Source of the DNA: Streptomyces diastatochromogenes
Lineage (GTDB): Bacteria; Actinomycetota; Actinomycetes; Streptomycetales; Streptomycetaceae
Assembly: GCA_001550305.1 (NCBI GenBank)
Contig: LRTP01000268.1
Coordinates: forward strand, 1 to 49,391
Length of the DNA stretch: 49,391 nt
Direction of reading: 5' to 3'
Shown here: in pieces, positions 41,581 through 49,391 of the stretch
How the letters are laid out: the number at the start of each line of letters is the position of its first letter
Numbering within the stretch: the first letter of the stretch is position 1
Notes under the pieces: model-generated
The model's database searches: none
The model's input: the letters and a program-made list of their open reading frames with translations, nothing else
Told to the model about the DNA's origin: nothing
Translations under genes and position numbers: made by a program

Positions 41581-43818
41581 GGCGACCGCTCCGCCCCTGT
41601 CGTGCGCGTCGAGTTTGCGGAAGATCGCCCGTACCTGTGTCTTGACGGTGTTGTGGGACACATAGAGCTCGGAAGCGATCTCACGCAGCGTCAGCGGACC
41701 GCACAGGGCCCGGAGCACCCGCCGCTCCCCCACCGACAGGTCCTGGGGGCGGGGGGCGGCCGGTACCACCACCGTGTCCCCGCCCGCTCGGGCGAGCAGG
41801 TCCGACAGCACCCCGGGCGACTCGCACCGGGCCGCCGCCCGCCCGGCCGCCTCACGGGCCTTTCGCGCCGCGTCCGTGTTGCACCGCGCGCTCTCAAGCC
41901 GCGACCGCGTGAAGTGGCACAAGGCGCGCACGTGGGGTTCGCTTTCCGTCCGGGGCGAGCCCGCCAGCACCGCTTCCGCGCCGGCCAGAACCCGTTCGGC
42001 CTCCTCGGTCCGTCCCTCTTCGAGGAGCAGGCCGGCCCGGCCGATGTAGGCGGGCACAGAGACGAAGTGCCGGCCCAGGCCGACCGCCGCGACTGCCTCG
42101 AGGGCCTCGTCACTGAGAATGCGCGCCCGTTCGTGCCGTCCGGCCAGGAGCGCACACACCACCCGCAGCCCCAGCGCGCGGACGAGCGCCAGGCCGTGCC
42201 CGGCGGCATGCGCATCACGGGTCGCCTCGCCGAGCAGCGCCTCCGCCTCCTCGTACCGGCAGGTCCAGAGCAGCGCGGCACCGCGGGCCGTACAGGCCAG
42301 GGCACGCCAAGCAGTCAGCGGCAGGGTGCCGGCGACGGCGGCTTCGCCGAGACGGCCGGCGGTCAACACCTCCCCCTTCAGACAGCAGGCCACGACCTGA
42401 GCGACGGCTGCGGCGTCGGACACGGTGCTGCCTTCGCCGACCGTCTCCAGTCCCGTCTGCCTGAGCTGGGCCACATCCAGCCAGCGCCGGGCGGTTTCCG
42501 GGGCGCCTCCTGAGAGAGCCGCCATCGCCGCCACGACGCACAGCCTCGCGTCGGCGGCGACCGTGCGGGGCGGCAAGAGATCCAGCCAGTGCGAGACCTG
42601 CGCACCACGGCCCGCCGAGATCGCCTTCTCCCAGCCGTCGAGGACCGACGCGACGGCCGCGGGCTCATCGCCGCCCAGCGTCCAGTGCCGTACGGCCGCG
42701 GTCGTCTCCCCCTGCCGGGAGTACCACTGACCCGCCGACCGGTGCAGGGACACGACGGTGTTGGAACCTTCGGACTCAAGGACGTCGGACAGCAGCGAAG
42801 CCAGTGCCCGGTGATGCCGGTACGTCGACGGATCGGCGGCGGGCACGAGCAGTTGCACGGTCCGTGCGAGCTCGCGCAGCAGTACGCCCGCCCGGTCCCC
42901 GGCCAGGGCCTGGCACGGCCCGGCGCTCAACTCGTCGAGCACACTGGTACGCAGCAGGAACCGGCGCTGTTCGGTGGTGAGCCGATAGAGCACCTCGGTG
43001 GCCAGATACTCGGTGACCGCCTGCCGGCCGCGGGCCAGGTTGCCTTCCGAGTCTGCCTCGTTCGCCGAGCGGGCGAGGGCGCGCCCCATGATGCACAGCC
43101 CCGCCGCCCATCCCTCGGTGGCCTCGTACAGCGCGCTCGAAGCGTCCGCGGTCGGAGCGGACCCGAGAAGACCGGTGAGCACTGCCTGTGCTTCCTCAGG
43201 GGTGAAGGCCAGGTCGTGCTGGTCGAGTTCGGCGGTCAGACCCTGGGCGCGCAGGGTCGGAAGGGGGCTTCCGGGAACGTGCCGGGTCGACAGCACGACG
43301 CGGAACCCGTGGGGAAGCCTGGTCAGGAAGTCCGCCAGGCTGCGCACTGCGTCGGCGTCCGTGATGGATTCCAGCCCGTCGAGGATCAGTGTGAGCGGTC
43401 CCTCCCCGCCCAGTCCGGTCACAAGGCCCGGCAGGATCTCCTCGAGCCATGCGTCCACCGTCCACCCGTCGCTGTCGAGGCGGCCGGGCAGGTTCGGTCG
43501 TGCGTGGTGCACCGCTCGCAGGATGCAGGACCAGAGCCGGTCCGGGGCGTTGTCGTACGGGTCCAGGCTGAGCCAGGCGCACTCTCCGCGGGCCGCCAAG
43601 CCCTGCGACCACTCGGTCAGGAGCACCGTCTTCCCGGCACCGGCCGGCGCGGAGAGCACCACCACGGGCTCGGTCGCCGCCTCAAGCCGGCGCAGTAGAC
43701 GCGGGCGTGTCAGCAGATGCGGGGGCTGGGCCGGAGGATGCAGCTTGAATGTCGCAACGGAGCTGGTCATGGCACTTTCCGTGGAGTCGTCGGGACGGAC
43801 TGCGCCCCCGACGGCCAT
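41554..43818 (-). CDS. LAL/MalT-type LuxR-family regulator, second
   Basis: A 754-residue ATP-dependent regulator related to MalT. Walker A LSAPAGAGKT is at about 55-64, Walker B LTLILDGLESITD near 150. A TPR-like helical middle is followed by a LuxR-type helix-turn-helix: LSVGERRVLRALCGPLTLRE and YVSHNTVKTQVRAIFRKLDA. GAGGTGAG before ATG 43818 is an excellent ribosome site; ATG 43770 has a weaker one. It is convergent with the monooxygenase and followed downstream, in transcription order, by nothing else; the flavin reductase starts 100 bases upstream on the same strand, so the two may share a transcript. Likely controls the catabolic genes. Confidence 0.9.
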   Translation of the reverse strand: MAVGGAVRPDDSTESAMTSSVATFKLHPPAQPPHLLTRPRLLRRLEAATEPVVVLSAPAGAGKTVLLTEWSQGLAARGECAWLSLDPYDNAPDRLWSCILRAVHHARPNLPGRLDSDGWTVDAWLEEILPGLVTGLGGEGPLTLILDGLESITDADAVRSLADFLTRLPHGFRVVLSTRHVPGSPLPTLRAQGLTAELDQHDLAFTPEEAQAVLTGLLGSAPTADASSALYEATEGWAAGLCIMGRALARSANEADSEGNLARGRQAVTEYLATEVLYRLTTEQRRFLLRTSVLDELSAGPCQALAGDRAGVLLRELARTVQLLVPAADPSTYRHHRALASLLSDVLESEGSNTVVSLHRSAGQWYSRQGETTAAVRHWTLGGDEPAAVASVLDGWEKAISAGRGAQVSHWLDLLPPRTVAADARLCVVAAMAALSGGAPETARRWLDVAQLRQTGLETVGEGSTVSDAAAVAQVVACCLKGEVLTAGRLGEAAVAGTLPLTAWRALACTARGAALLWTCRYEEAEALLGEATRDAHAAGHGLALVRALGLRVVCALLAGRHERARILSDEALEAVAAVGLGRHFVSVPAYIGRAGLLLEEGRTEEAERVLAGAEAVLAGSPRTESEPHVRALCHFTRSRLESARCNTDAARKAREAAGRAAARCESPGVLSDLLARAGGDTVVVPAAPRPQDLSVGERRVLRALCGPLTLREIASELYVSHNTVKTQVRAIFRKLDAHDRGGAVARARECGVL

Positions 43819-43918
43819 GGCTCACCTCGCGGGAGCCGGACATCGGGGGCGGTGGCGGCGGCGGAGGCGGCCGGTCACGGGCCTGGCGGCGGCCTCCTTC
43901 GAACCGCCGCCTCCAGGA

Positions 43919-44407
43919 CTAGTGCGGAGCCCTGAGTGCGCCGAAGCCGCCCGCGAAGTGGACCAGCGGTCGGCAGTCCGCCTTGTGTGCCCAATGGCGG
44001 ACGTCGCCCACGAAGATGGTGTGATCGCCGCCGGGGAGCGCCTCGGCGACGTCGCACACGACAGCCGCGATGGCGTCCTTCAACACCGGCACGCCGTGGT
44101 CGTCGAAGGTCTCGACGCCCGCGAACTTGTCCGCCTTGGAGGCGGCGAAGTTCCGCGCCAGGTGCTCGCTGTCCTCGCCGAGCACATTGACGGCGAAGCG
44201 GCCGTATGCCGCGATCGCGGTCCGCGTGTACAGGTGGTTGCCGATGCATACGAGCAGCTGGAGCGGGTCGAGGGAGAGGGCGGACACGGCACTCGCCGTC
44301 ATGCCGATGGGTGTGCTTCCGGAGCACGTGGTGATCACGCTGACACCCGTGGCGAGCCGGCTCATCGTGGCTCGGAAATCGACTGTCATGTCAAGGGTTT
44401 CGGTCAT
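43919..44407 (-). CDS. Flavin reductase, two-component monooxygenase partner
   Basis: A 162-residue NAD(P)H:flavin oxidoreductase of the HpaC/FMN-red family. TMSRLATGVSVITTC, PIGMTASAVSALSLDP (flavin-binding) and FAVNVLGEDSEHLARNFA are family segments, and GDHTIFVGDVRHW follows near the C-terminus. It would supply FADH2 to the HpaB-type monooxygenase. A GGAGG lies 6-10 bases before ATG 44407. The gene is upstream of the second LAL regulator, separated by 100 bases. Confidence 0.92.
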   Translation of the reverse strand: MTETLDMTVDFRATMSRLATGVSVITTCSGSTPIGMTASAVSALSLDPLQLLVCIGNHLYTRTAIAAYGRFAVNVLGEDSEHLARNFAASKADKFAGVETFDDHGVPVLKDAIAAVVCDVAEALPGGDHTIFVGDVRHWAHKADCRPLVHFAGGFGALRAPH

Positions 44408-44532
44408 CGGAGGACCTCCGTGAAAGTCGGGAAGAGCGTCGGCCTGTCGGACAGGTCACGGGGTGAACTCACCGCGCCACCGGGTGGGTTGGCGGGCATG
44501 TCGTTCGAGCGGGGCAGGAAGGCGGGCGACTG

Positions 44533-44604
44533 CCCCATGGCGTACGCGAGGTCATCGCGCGCGTGGTGGACGGATCGCGCTTCGCCGAGTTCGGGGCAAA
44601 GGTG
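44533..44604 (+). pseudogene. Acyl-CoA carboxylase beta-subunit fragment
   Basis: The plus strand reads GVREVIARVVDGSRFAEFGAK, given in two parts as GVREVIARVV and DGSRFAEFGAK. This matches a highly conserved segment (YDVREVIARVVDGSRF-EFK) of acyl-CoA/propionyl-CoA carboxylase carboxyltransferase subunits. Similarity ends on both sides after about 24 residues. A tiny remnant sitting in a 305-base gap between the flavin reductase and the dioxygenase. Confidence 0.65.
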
Positions 44605-44712
44605 CGGGCCGGTCCGGTACCGGGGGTTGTCACGGTCTGCCGGCTCATCGGCGCAGCCGGTCGGCCAGGCGTCCGAAGTCGGCGGGCGGCGGCGCTCCGG
44701 GCTCCTTCGCTC

Positions 44713-45582
44713 TCAGTCCGCGGGCAGGGGTTCGAGGACGAAGGTGTGGCGCAGCAGGGTGTAGGGCACGTCGGTCAGCCCGCGGCAGGGCCCGGCGTCG
44801 GCCGCGTATGTGTCGTAGGACTCGACCAGCGACTCCTTGACTCCGAACACCGGATCGCTGTCCAGGTACGGGTCGTCCGAAGGGAACAGCATGCTGGTCA
44901 CGCGCTGGAATCCCGGAGCCTTGATCAGCAGGTGCACATGGGCGGGACGCATGGGCGACCTGCTGGTCGCGCTCAAGAGTTCGCCGACCGGTCCGTCAGC
45001 GGGTATCGGGTAGCTGGACGGGCGGATGGAGCGGAAGCTGAAGTGTCCTCTCTCGTCGGTCCGGAACAGCGCGCGCATGGCCGTGTCGACCTGGCCGGGC
45101 ACATCCACGTCGTAATGGCCCTCGGAGTCGCTGTGCCAGACATCCACCGCGGCGCCGGTCACCGGCGCTCCCTCGCGGTTGACGACCCGTCCCTCGAAGA
45201 ACAGCGGGGTGCCGGGCAGGCCCGCGGAGATGTCGGCGGCGTCGGCGTGCTGCGGCCTGTCTTCCCTGAAGAAGGGGCCCAGGACGCTGTTCTGTGTGGC
45301 TTCGGCGGGGCGTCGGTTGCCCAGGGCGTCGACCAGCATGGTGATGCCCAACACGTCGGACAGCAGGATGAATTCCTGGCGCGTCGGTGTGCACATCTGC
45401 CCGGTGCGTGTCAGGAAGTCCACTCCCCGGGCCCACTCCTCCTCCGTGGGTTCGACGTCACGGACGAAGGAGTGGAGGTGCCGCACCAGTGATTCCAGGA
45501 TCTCCGCGAGGCGGGAGTCCTTGGTGTCCCGCATGGTCGCGATCACGGCCTCGGTGATGGTGTCGCTGGTCAGATCACGCAT
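44713..45582 (-). CDS. Intradiol ring-cleavage dioxygenase (hydroxyquinol 1,2-dioxygenase)
   Basis: A 289-residue non-haem Fe(III) enzyme that cleaves hydroxyquinol between its adjacent hydroxyls to maleylacetate. The helical N-terminal dimerisation domain is about 1-95. The four ligands are visible: Tyr157 in DSEGHYDVD, Tyr191 in SSYPIPADG, and His215 and His217 in PAHVHLLI. VLGPFFREDRP is typical of the hydroxyquinol/chlorocatechol branch. The ATG at 45582 overlaps the end of the maleylacetate reductase gene by 8 bases, so they are coupled. The neighbour reductase strongly favours hydroxyquinol over catechol as substrate. Confidence 0.93.
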   Translation of the reverse strand: MRDLTSDTITEAVIATMRDTKDSRLAEILESLVRHLHSFVRDVEPTEEEWARGVDFLTRTGQMCTPTRQEFILLSDVLGITMLVDALGNRRPAEATQNSVLGPFFREDRPQHADAADISAGLPGTPLFFEGRVVNREGAPVTGAAVDVWHSDSEGHYDVDVPGQVDTAMRALFRTDERGHFSFRSIRPSSYPIPADGPVGELLSATSRSPMRPAHVHLLIKAPGFQRVTSMLFPSDDPYLDSDPVFGVKESLVESYDTYAADAGPCRGLTDVPYTLLRHTFVLEPLPAD

Positions 45583-46708
45583 GGCGTGCTCCCGTGGTGG
45601 TCGAGGGTTCGATGACGGAGTCGGTCTGGGGATGTTCGTTGCCCGGTGGTGTCCGCGGCGTCTCCCCGGCCCAGGCGCGGGTCAGGAAAGCGCGGACAGG
45701 TGTCCGGTCGACGGGGCGCGGATTCCAGTAGCCGTCCCGCACGATGAGTTCGGCCGCCTGCTCGATCCCCGATTCGGGCATGCCGAGGTCTCGCAGTGCC
45801 CTGGGGGCACCGAGCCTCCCGGCGAAGTCGAAGAGACCACTCGCGGCGTCGTCCGCCGGCAGCGCCTGCGTGATGCGTGCCATGGCTTCGGGGGCCGCAC
45901 GCCCGTTGTAGGCGACCACGTGCGGCAGGACGACGGTGTGGGTTTCGGCGTGCGGAAGGCCGAAGGTGCCGCCCAGCACGTGGCACACCTTGTGGTGCAG
46001 GGCCATGCCCACCGTGCCGAGGCACGTGCCCGCCAGCCACGCCCCGTACAGCGCATCCGCCCGTGCCTCGCCGTCGTCCGGACGTCGCGCGATGACCGGA
46101 AGGGATCGGGTGAGGGAGTCGAGCGCTTCACCGGCCATCAGGAAGGCGACCGGGTCCCGGTCCTGTGCGTAGAGGGCCTCCACGGCGTGCGCCATCGCGT
46201 TGATGCCGCTGACCACCGATATCGCCGCCGGCAACGTGAGCGTCAGGTCGACGTCGTAGACCACCGTCCTGAGCAGCGCTTCCGGCAGCCGCCGGGTCGT
46301 CTTCCTGCGGCCTTCGGTCTCTCCGAGGATCGGCGTCATCTCCGAGCCGGCATAGGTGGTGGGCAGCGCCAGCTGCGGAAGACCGGTCCGCACGGCGATC
46401 GCCTTGCCGAGGCCGATGGTCGATCCGCCGCCGATGGCGAGCACGGAGTCCGCTGCCACGGATCTGGCGTACGTGACCGCCTGGTGCGTGACCTCGACGG
46501 GGGTGTGCGGGGCAGCTTCGGCGAACGTTCCCACGGCTGCCGCACCCAGCAGGTCGCGCATCTCCGCTGCCTGGTCCACTTGACCAGGTGTGCACAGGAT
46601 GAGCACCCGACGGCATCCGAGAGCATCGGCCTCTTCTGGAATACGGCTGCGTGTACCGCTGCCGAAGACCACTTTGGTGATCTGTCCCCGATGCACGAAT
46701 GTCTTCAT
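45575..46708 (-). CDS. Maleylacetate reductase (iron-containing alcohol dehydrogenase family)
   Basis: A 377-residue NADH-dependent enzyme reducing maleylacetate to 3-oxoadipate. It opens KVVFGSGTRSRIPEEADALG, has the nucleotide-binding motif LAIGGGSTIGLGKA near 90-104, PTTYAGSEMTPILGETEG (a maleylacetate reductase signature) and the His-containing metal/active-site region HKVCHVLGGTFGLPHAETH. The family often lacks the bound iron of its relatives. AGGAAATTCTC precedes ATG 46708. It is the first gene of an operon with the dioxygenase, preceded by the 20-bp-spaced direct repeats. Confidence 0.95.
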   Translation of the reverse strand: MKTFVHRGQITKVVFGSGTRSRIPEEADALGCRRVLILCTPGQVDQAAEMRDLLGAAAVGTFAEAAPHTPVEVTHQAVTYARSVAADSVLAIGGGSTIGLGKAIAVRTGLPQLALPTTYAGSEMTPILGETEGRRKTTRRLPEALLRTVVYDVDLTLTLPAAISVVSGINAMAHAVEALYAQDRDPVAFLMAGEALDSLTRSLPVIARRPDDGEARADALYGAWLAGTCLGTVGMALHHKVCHVLGGTFGLPHAETHTVVLPHVVAYNGRAAPEAMARITQALPADDAASGLFDFAGRLGAPRALRDLGMPESGIEQAAELIVRDGYWNPRPVDRTPVRAFLTRAWAGETPRTPPGNEHPQTDSVIEPSTTTGARHA

Positions 46709-46779
46709 GAGAATTTCCTCGGTCCTGCCGATCCTGCGTTCATGGGGAAAGCGTCGGCACTCGGATGATGCGCGTCAAC

Positions 46780-46811
46780 GGAATCCGTGAGTGATAACGG
46801 GAATCGGTGAG
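46780..46811. promoter_or_regulatory. Direct repeats upstream of maleylacetate reductase, candidate regulator sites
   Basis: GGAATCCGTGAG (46780-46791) and GGAATCGGTGAG (46800-46811) match at 11 of 12 positions and are 20 bases apart. GGAATACC follows, and an inverted CTCACCGA is at 46834-46841. They sit about 70-100 bases upstream of the reductase start. Spacing by two helical turns fits activators such as LAL/MalT proteins. The rest of 46709-47088 has no gene. Confidence 0.55.
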
Positions 46812-46981
46812 GGAATACCTTGTTCGCGCGACGCTCACCGACAGTGCGGCCTGGGGATCACGGGCGATATCACTCATCTGCGGGATGCCGGCGGATGCCA
46901 GGGCGCTGGACCGTGGGGGCAGGTGTCGGTCAGGTGAGATGCGAATGAGACGGACATGTCTGCGGCGGATCCGCTCCCGCA

Positions 46982-47004
46982 ATTTCCGTGACGCCCGCGG
47001 AAAT
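46982..47004. promoter_or_regulatory. Inverted repeat upstream of the CoA-transferase genes
   Basis: ATTTCCG (46982-46988) and CGGAAAT (46998-47004) are exact inverted copies around 9 bases. They lie about 85-105 bases before the CoA-transferase start. A TTGACA at 47027-47032 could be the -35 box of its promoter; the -10 is unclear. Confidence 0.4.
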
Positions 47005-47088
47005 ATTACAGAAGCCGGCCGAATTATTGACATTGCACGGAAACAGCGTCTGGTGGGTCCACATCGACGAGAGGCAGAGTGAAAAAGG

Positions 47089-47871
47089 ATGGATAAAGTG
47101 GTCGCCACGGCCTTGGAGGCGGTGGCGGATGTGCCGGAGGGTGCGTCGTTGGCGGTGGGCGGGTTCGGGTTGAGCGGTGTGCCGAACGTATTGGTCCAGG
47201 CGCTGTTCGAGAGGGGGGTGTCGGGGCTGTCGGTCGTCTCGAACAACTGCGGGGCGATGGAGTCCGGACTTGCGGTGCTGCTGTCCGCCGGGCGGATCGC
47301 GCGGGTGACCGGCTCCTACATCGGGGCGAACAAGGAGTTCGCGCGGCAGTACCTGGCCGGGGAGCTGGAGGTGGAGATGATCCCCCAGGGCACGCTGGCC
47401 GAGCGGCTGCGGGCCGGTGGTGCGGGGATTCCCGCCTTCTACACCCCCGCCGGGGTCGGCACCCAGGTCGCGGACGGCGGGCTGCCCTGGCGCTACGACG
47501 GCTCCGGCGGAGTGGCGCTGGCCTCGCCCGCCAAGGAGGTGCGCGAGTTCGACGGCACCGAGTACGTGCTGGAGCGCGGCATCCGCACCGACTTCGCGCT
47601 GGTGAGGGCGGCGAAGGGCGACCGGCACGGCAACCTCGTCTTCAGCAGGTCCACCCGGAACTTCAACCCCCTCGCCGCGATGGCGGGCAGGGTGACGATC
47701 GCCGAGGTGGAGGAGCTGGTCGAGCCCGGCGGGATCGACCCGGACGCGGTGCATCTGCCGGGGATCTTCGTACAGCGGGTGGTGGCCCTCACGTCAAAGC
47801 AGGCGGCGGACAAGAAGATCGAGCAGCGAACGGTGTCCGTGCCTGCGCCACGAGGGCCGGTGAGCGGCTGA
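47089..47871 (+). CDS. pcaI: 3-oxoadipate (3-oxoacid) CoA-transferase, alpha subunit
   Basis: A 260-residue family I CoA-transferase alpha subunit. [19 protein letters not shown] at the N-terminus, [32 protein letters not shown] and the [15 protein letters not shown] segment are diagnostic. With its beta partner it transfers CoA from succinyl-CoA to 3-oxoadipate, judged from the neighbouring hydroxyquinol genes and thiolase; succinyl-CoA:3-oxoacid (Sco) activity on acetoacetate is the alternative. ATG 47089 follows AAAAAGG; GTG 47098, with AAGGA 8 bases upstream, is an alternative start. Stop and next start overlap (TGATG). Confidence 0.92.
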   Translation: MDKVVATALEAVADVPEGASLAVGGFGLSGVPNVLVQALFERGVSGLSVVSNNCGAMESGLAVLLSAGRIARVTGSYIGANKEFARQYLAGELEVEMIPQGTLAERLRAGGAGIPAFYTPAGVGTQVADGGLPWRYDGSGGVALASPAKEVREFDGTEYVLERGIRTDFALVRAAKGDRHGNLVFSRSTRNFNPLAAMAGRVTIAEVEELVEPGGIDPDAVHLPGIFVQRVVALTSKQAADKKIEQRTVSVPAPRGPVSG

Positions 47872-48530
47872 TGGCGTGGACACGCGAGGAGATGGCGGCC
47901 CGTGCGGCACGCGAACTCCAGGACGGGCAGTACGTCAATCTCGGCATCGGGCTGCCGACGCTGATCCCCAACCACCTCCCGGCCGGCGTCGAGGTGATCC
48001 TCGAGTCCGAGAACGGGATCCTGGGCACCGGCCCCTACCCCACCGAGGACCAGGTCGACCCCGACCTCATCAACGCCGGCAAGGAGACCGTGACGGTCCT
48101 TCCGGGCGCCTCCTTCTTCGACTCGGCACTGTCCTTCTCGATGATCCGGGGCGGCCACATCGACGTGGCCGTGCTCGGCGCGATGCAGGTCTCCGCGCGC
48201 GGTGACCTGGCGAACTGGGCCATCCCCGGGAAAATGATCACCGGGATCGGCGGGGCGATGGACCTCGTCCACGGCGCCCGCACCGTCATCGTCGTCATGA
48301 CCCACACCGCCAAGGACGGCACCGCGAAGATCCTTCAGGAGTGCGCGCTGCCGCTCACCGGCAAGGCGTGCGTCAACCGGATCATCACCGACCTCGGCGT
48401 CCTCGACGTCACCGACGACGGACTGATGCTCATCGAGACCGCACCCGGCGTCACGGCCGGAGAGATCGTGGCCAAGACCGCCGCGAAGGTCCGTGTCACA
48501 GCCGAACCCACCGAGGAGACCCAACCGTGA
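47871..48530 (+). CDS. pcaJ: 3-oxoadipate (3-oxoacid) CoA-transferase, beta subunit
   Basis: A 219-residue catalytic subunit. The active-site Glu is in the signature [11 protein letters not shown] (about residues 44-54), preceded by [19 protein letters not shown]; the later [16 protein letters not shown] and [15 protein letters not shown] segments also fit. It pairs with the upstream alpha subunit, whose stop overlaps its ATG by one base, and is coupled to the thiolase by a GTGA overlap. The catalytic Glu forms the enzyme-CoA thioester. Pathway assignment rests on context. Confidence 0.93.
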   Translation: MAWTREEMAARAARELQDGQYVNLGIGLPTLIPNHLPAGVEVILESENGILGTGPYPTEDQVDPDLINAGKETVTVLPGASFFDSALSFSMIRGGHIDVAVLGAMQVSARGDLANWAIPGKMITGIGGAMDLVHGARTVIVVMTHTAKDGTAKILQECALPLTGKACVNRIITDLGVLDVTDDGLMLIETAPGVTAGEIVAKTAAKVRVTAEPTEETQP

Positions 48531-49391
48531 AGGACGTCTACATCGTCGATGCGGTCCGCACCCCCATCGGCAAGTACAACGGAGGCCTCGCGTCCGTCCG
48601 CCCGGACGACCTCGCCGCCCACGCCATCCGGGAACTCCTCGCCCGCACCCCGGACCTGGACCCCGCCCGGATCGAGGACGTCTACCTCGGCAACGCCAAC
48701 GGCGCCGGCGAGGAGAACCGCAACGTCGCCCGCATGGCCGCCCTGCTCGCCGGCCTGCCCACCTCAGTACCGGGCGTGACGGTCAACCGGCTGTGCGCCT
48801 CCGGACTCGAAGCCGTCATCCAGGCCGCCCGCGCCATCGCCGCCGGCGACGCCCACATCACCCTGGCCGGCGGCGTGGAATCCATGACCCGCGCCCCCTA
48901 CGTCCTGCCCAAGAACGACCGGCCCTTCCCCACCGGACACACCGACCTGTACTCCACCACCCTCGGCTGGCGCATGGTCAACCCGAGAATGGACCCCCAG
49001 TGGACCATCCCGCTCGGCGAGTCCGCCGAACTCATCGCCGACAAACACAACATCAGCCGCGAGCAGCAGGACGAATACGCCCTCGCCAGCCACCACAAAG
49101 CCGCGAAAGCCCAGCAGAAGGGCCTGTTCGAGCCCGAACTCACCCCGGTGCCGGTCCCCCAGCGCAAGGGCGACCCCGTCATCCTCGCCGCCGACGAATC
49201 CGTCCGCCCCGACACCTCCCCCACCGCCATGGCCAGGCTCAAGCCGTCCTTCCGCACCACCGACGGCACCGTCACCGCGGGCAACGCCTCCCCCCTCAAC
49301 GACGGCGCCGCCGCCCTCCTCCTCACCGACGAGGAAGGCCTGAAGGCCACCGGCCGCGAACCCCTCGCCCGCATCCGAGCCACCGGCGTCT
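48527..49391 (+). CDS. pcaF: 3-oxoadipyl-CoA thiolase (acetyl-CoA acetyltransferase), partial at window end
   Basis: The first 288 residues of a thiolase, cut by the window edge. It begins [20 protein letters not shown]. The acylated nucleophile Cys90 is in [13 protein letters not shown], followed by [13 protein letters not shown] and, near 265, [20 protein letters not shown]. The GHP His and the C-terminal Cys lie beyond the window. The GTG start at 48527 overlaps the stop of the CoA-transferase beta gene. In this context it would split 3-oxoadipyl-CoA into succinyl-CoA and acetyl-CoA, the last step of the island; a general acetoacetyl-CoA thiolase is the alternative. Confidence 0.93.
   Translation, partial: MKDVYIVDAVRTPIGKYNGGLASVRPDDLAAHAIRELLARTPDLDPARIEDVYLGNANGAGEENRNVARMAALLAGLPTSVPGVTVNRLCASGLEAVIQAARAIAAGDAHITLAGGVESMTRAPYVLPKNDRPFPTGHTDLYSTTLGWRMVNPRMDPQWTIPLGESAELIADKHNISREQQDEYALASHHKAAKAQQKGLFEPELTPVPVPQRKGDPVILAADESVRPDTSPTAMARLKPSFRTTDGTVTAGNASPLNDGAAALLLTDEEGLKATGREPLARIRATGV

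Noticed and set aside
39942..41684. A 580-codon minus-strand frame opposite the HpaB-type monooxygenase
   Set aside because: Antisense shadow of a strongly supported gene; composition dominated by Val, Arg, Asp and Gly, no family motif.
1..49391. CRISPR arrays, tRNA/rRNA genes, prophage, replication origins and PKS/NRPS clusters
   Set aside because: I looked for regularly spaced repeats, T-loop-like GTTCGA stretches, phage structural genes and large modular synthases and found none that I could support.

Overview
The window is about 70% GC, with strong third-position GC bias, purine-rich ribosome sites, overlapping ATGA/GTGA gene junctions and families typical of Streptomyces (SAV2177-type methyltransferase, GlxA-type AraC regulator, DUF4232 lipoprotein, LAL-type LuxR regulators). 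It looks like an accessory or arm region of a Streptomyces or close relative. I see no rRNA, tRNA, CRISPR array, prophage, or PKS/NRPS genes.

Layout. 0-7.1 kb: an SDR remnant at the edge, two coupled Gfo/Idh/MocA oxidoreductases closed by a strong hairpin, a secreted M9 collagenase divergent from an Xaa-Pro aminopeptidase (with a 26-bp tandem repeat between them), and a LysR regulator. 7.1-11.7 kb: a decayed IS701-type transposase, then a compact cluster of a DUF2848 protein divergent from an MHS-type permease, a carbon-nitrogen hydrolase, a cupin and a FadR-type GntR regulator. The same motif, GCATAC-N4-TGTATAC, lies in the divergent promoter and in front of the regulator. This is the best candidate for an undescribed catabolic system. 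11.7-22.5 kb: a flavin-dependent LLM oxidoreductase, a SAM methyltransferase, a secreted GH92 alpha-mannosidase behind a LacI-type palindrome, a GlxA-like regulator, an alpha/beta hydrolase and an HD-SnoaL fusion protein.

22.5-29.1 kb: a giant secreted sedolisin-like (Glu-Asp-Ser) peptidase with a C-terminal propeller-like region, a TrmB/LuxR chimeric regulator, a decayed copy of that regulator's 5' end just in front of the protease, and a small secreted protein. 29.1-36.9 kb: a gene graveyard. Intact small genes (GNAT, HAD-like, DUF4232 lipoprotein, His-rich secreted peptide, LCM-type methyltransferase, nitroreductase and membrane protein) alternate with remnants of a methyltransferase, two IS5-type transposases, a TetR regulator, an ISAs1 transposase, an IS1380-type transposase and an MDR oxidoreductase. 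Most of these have lost their centre and kept both ends.

36.9-49.4 kb: a nearly complete hydroxyquinol/3-oxoadipate catabolic island. It holds two large LAL regulators, an HpaB-type flavin monooxygenase, a flavin reductase, an intradiol (hydroxyquinol-type) dioxygenase, a maleylacetate reductase, both subunits of a CoA-transferase and a thiolase cut by the window end. Together they would take a phenol such as resorcinol through hydroxyquinol, maleylacetate and 3-oxoadipate to succinyl-CoA and acetyl-CoA. Short direct repeats 20-21 bp apart precede two of its operons and are candidate LAL regulator sites.
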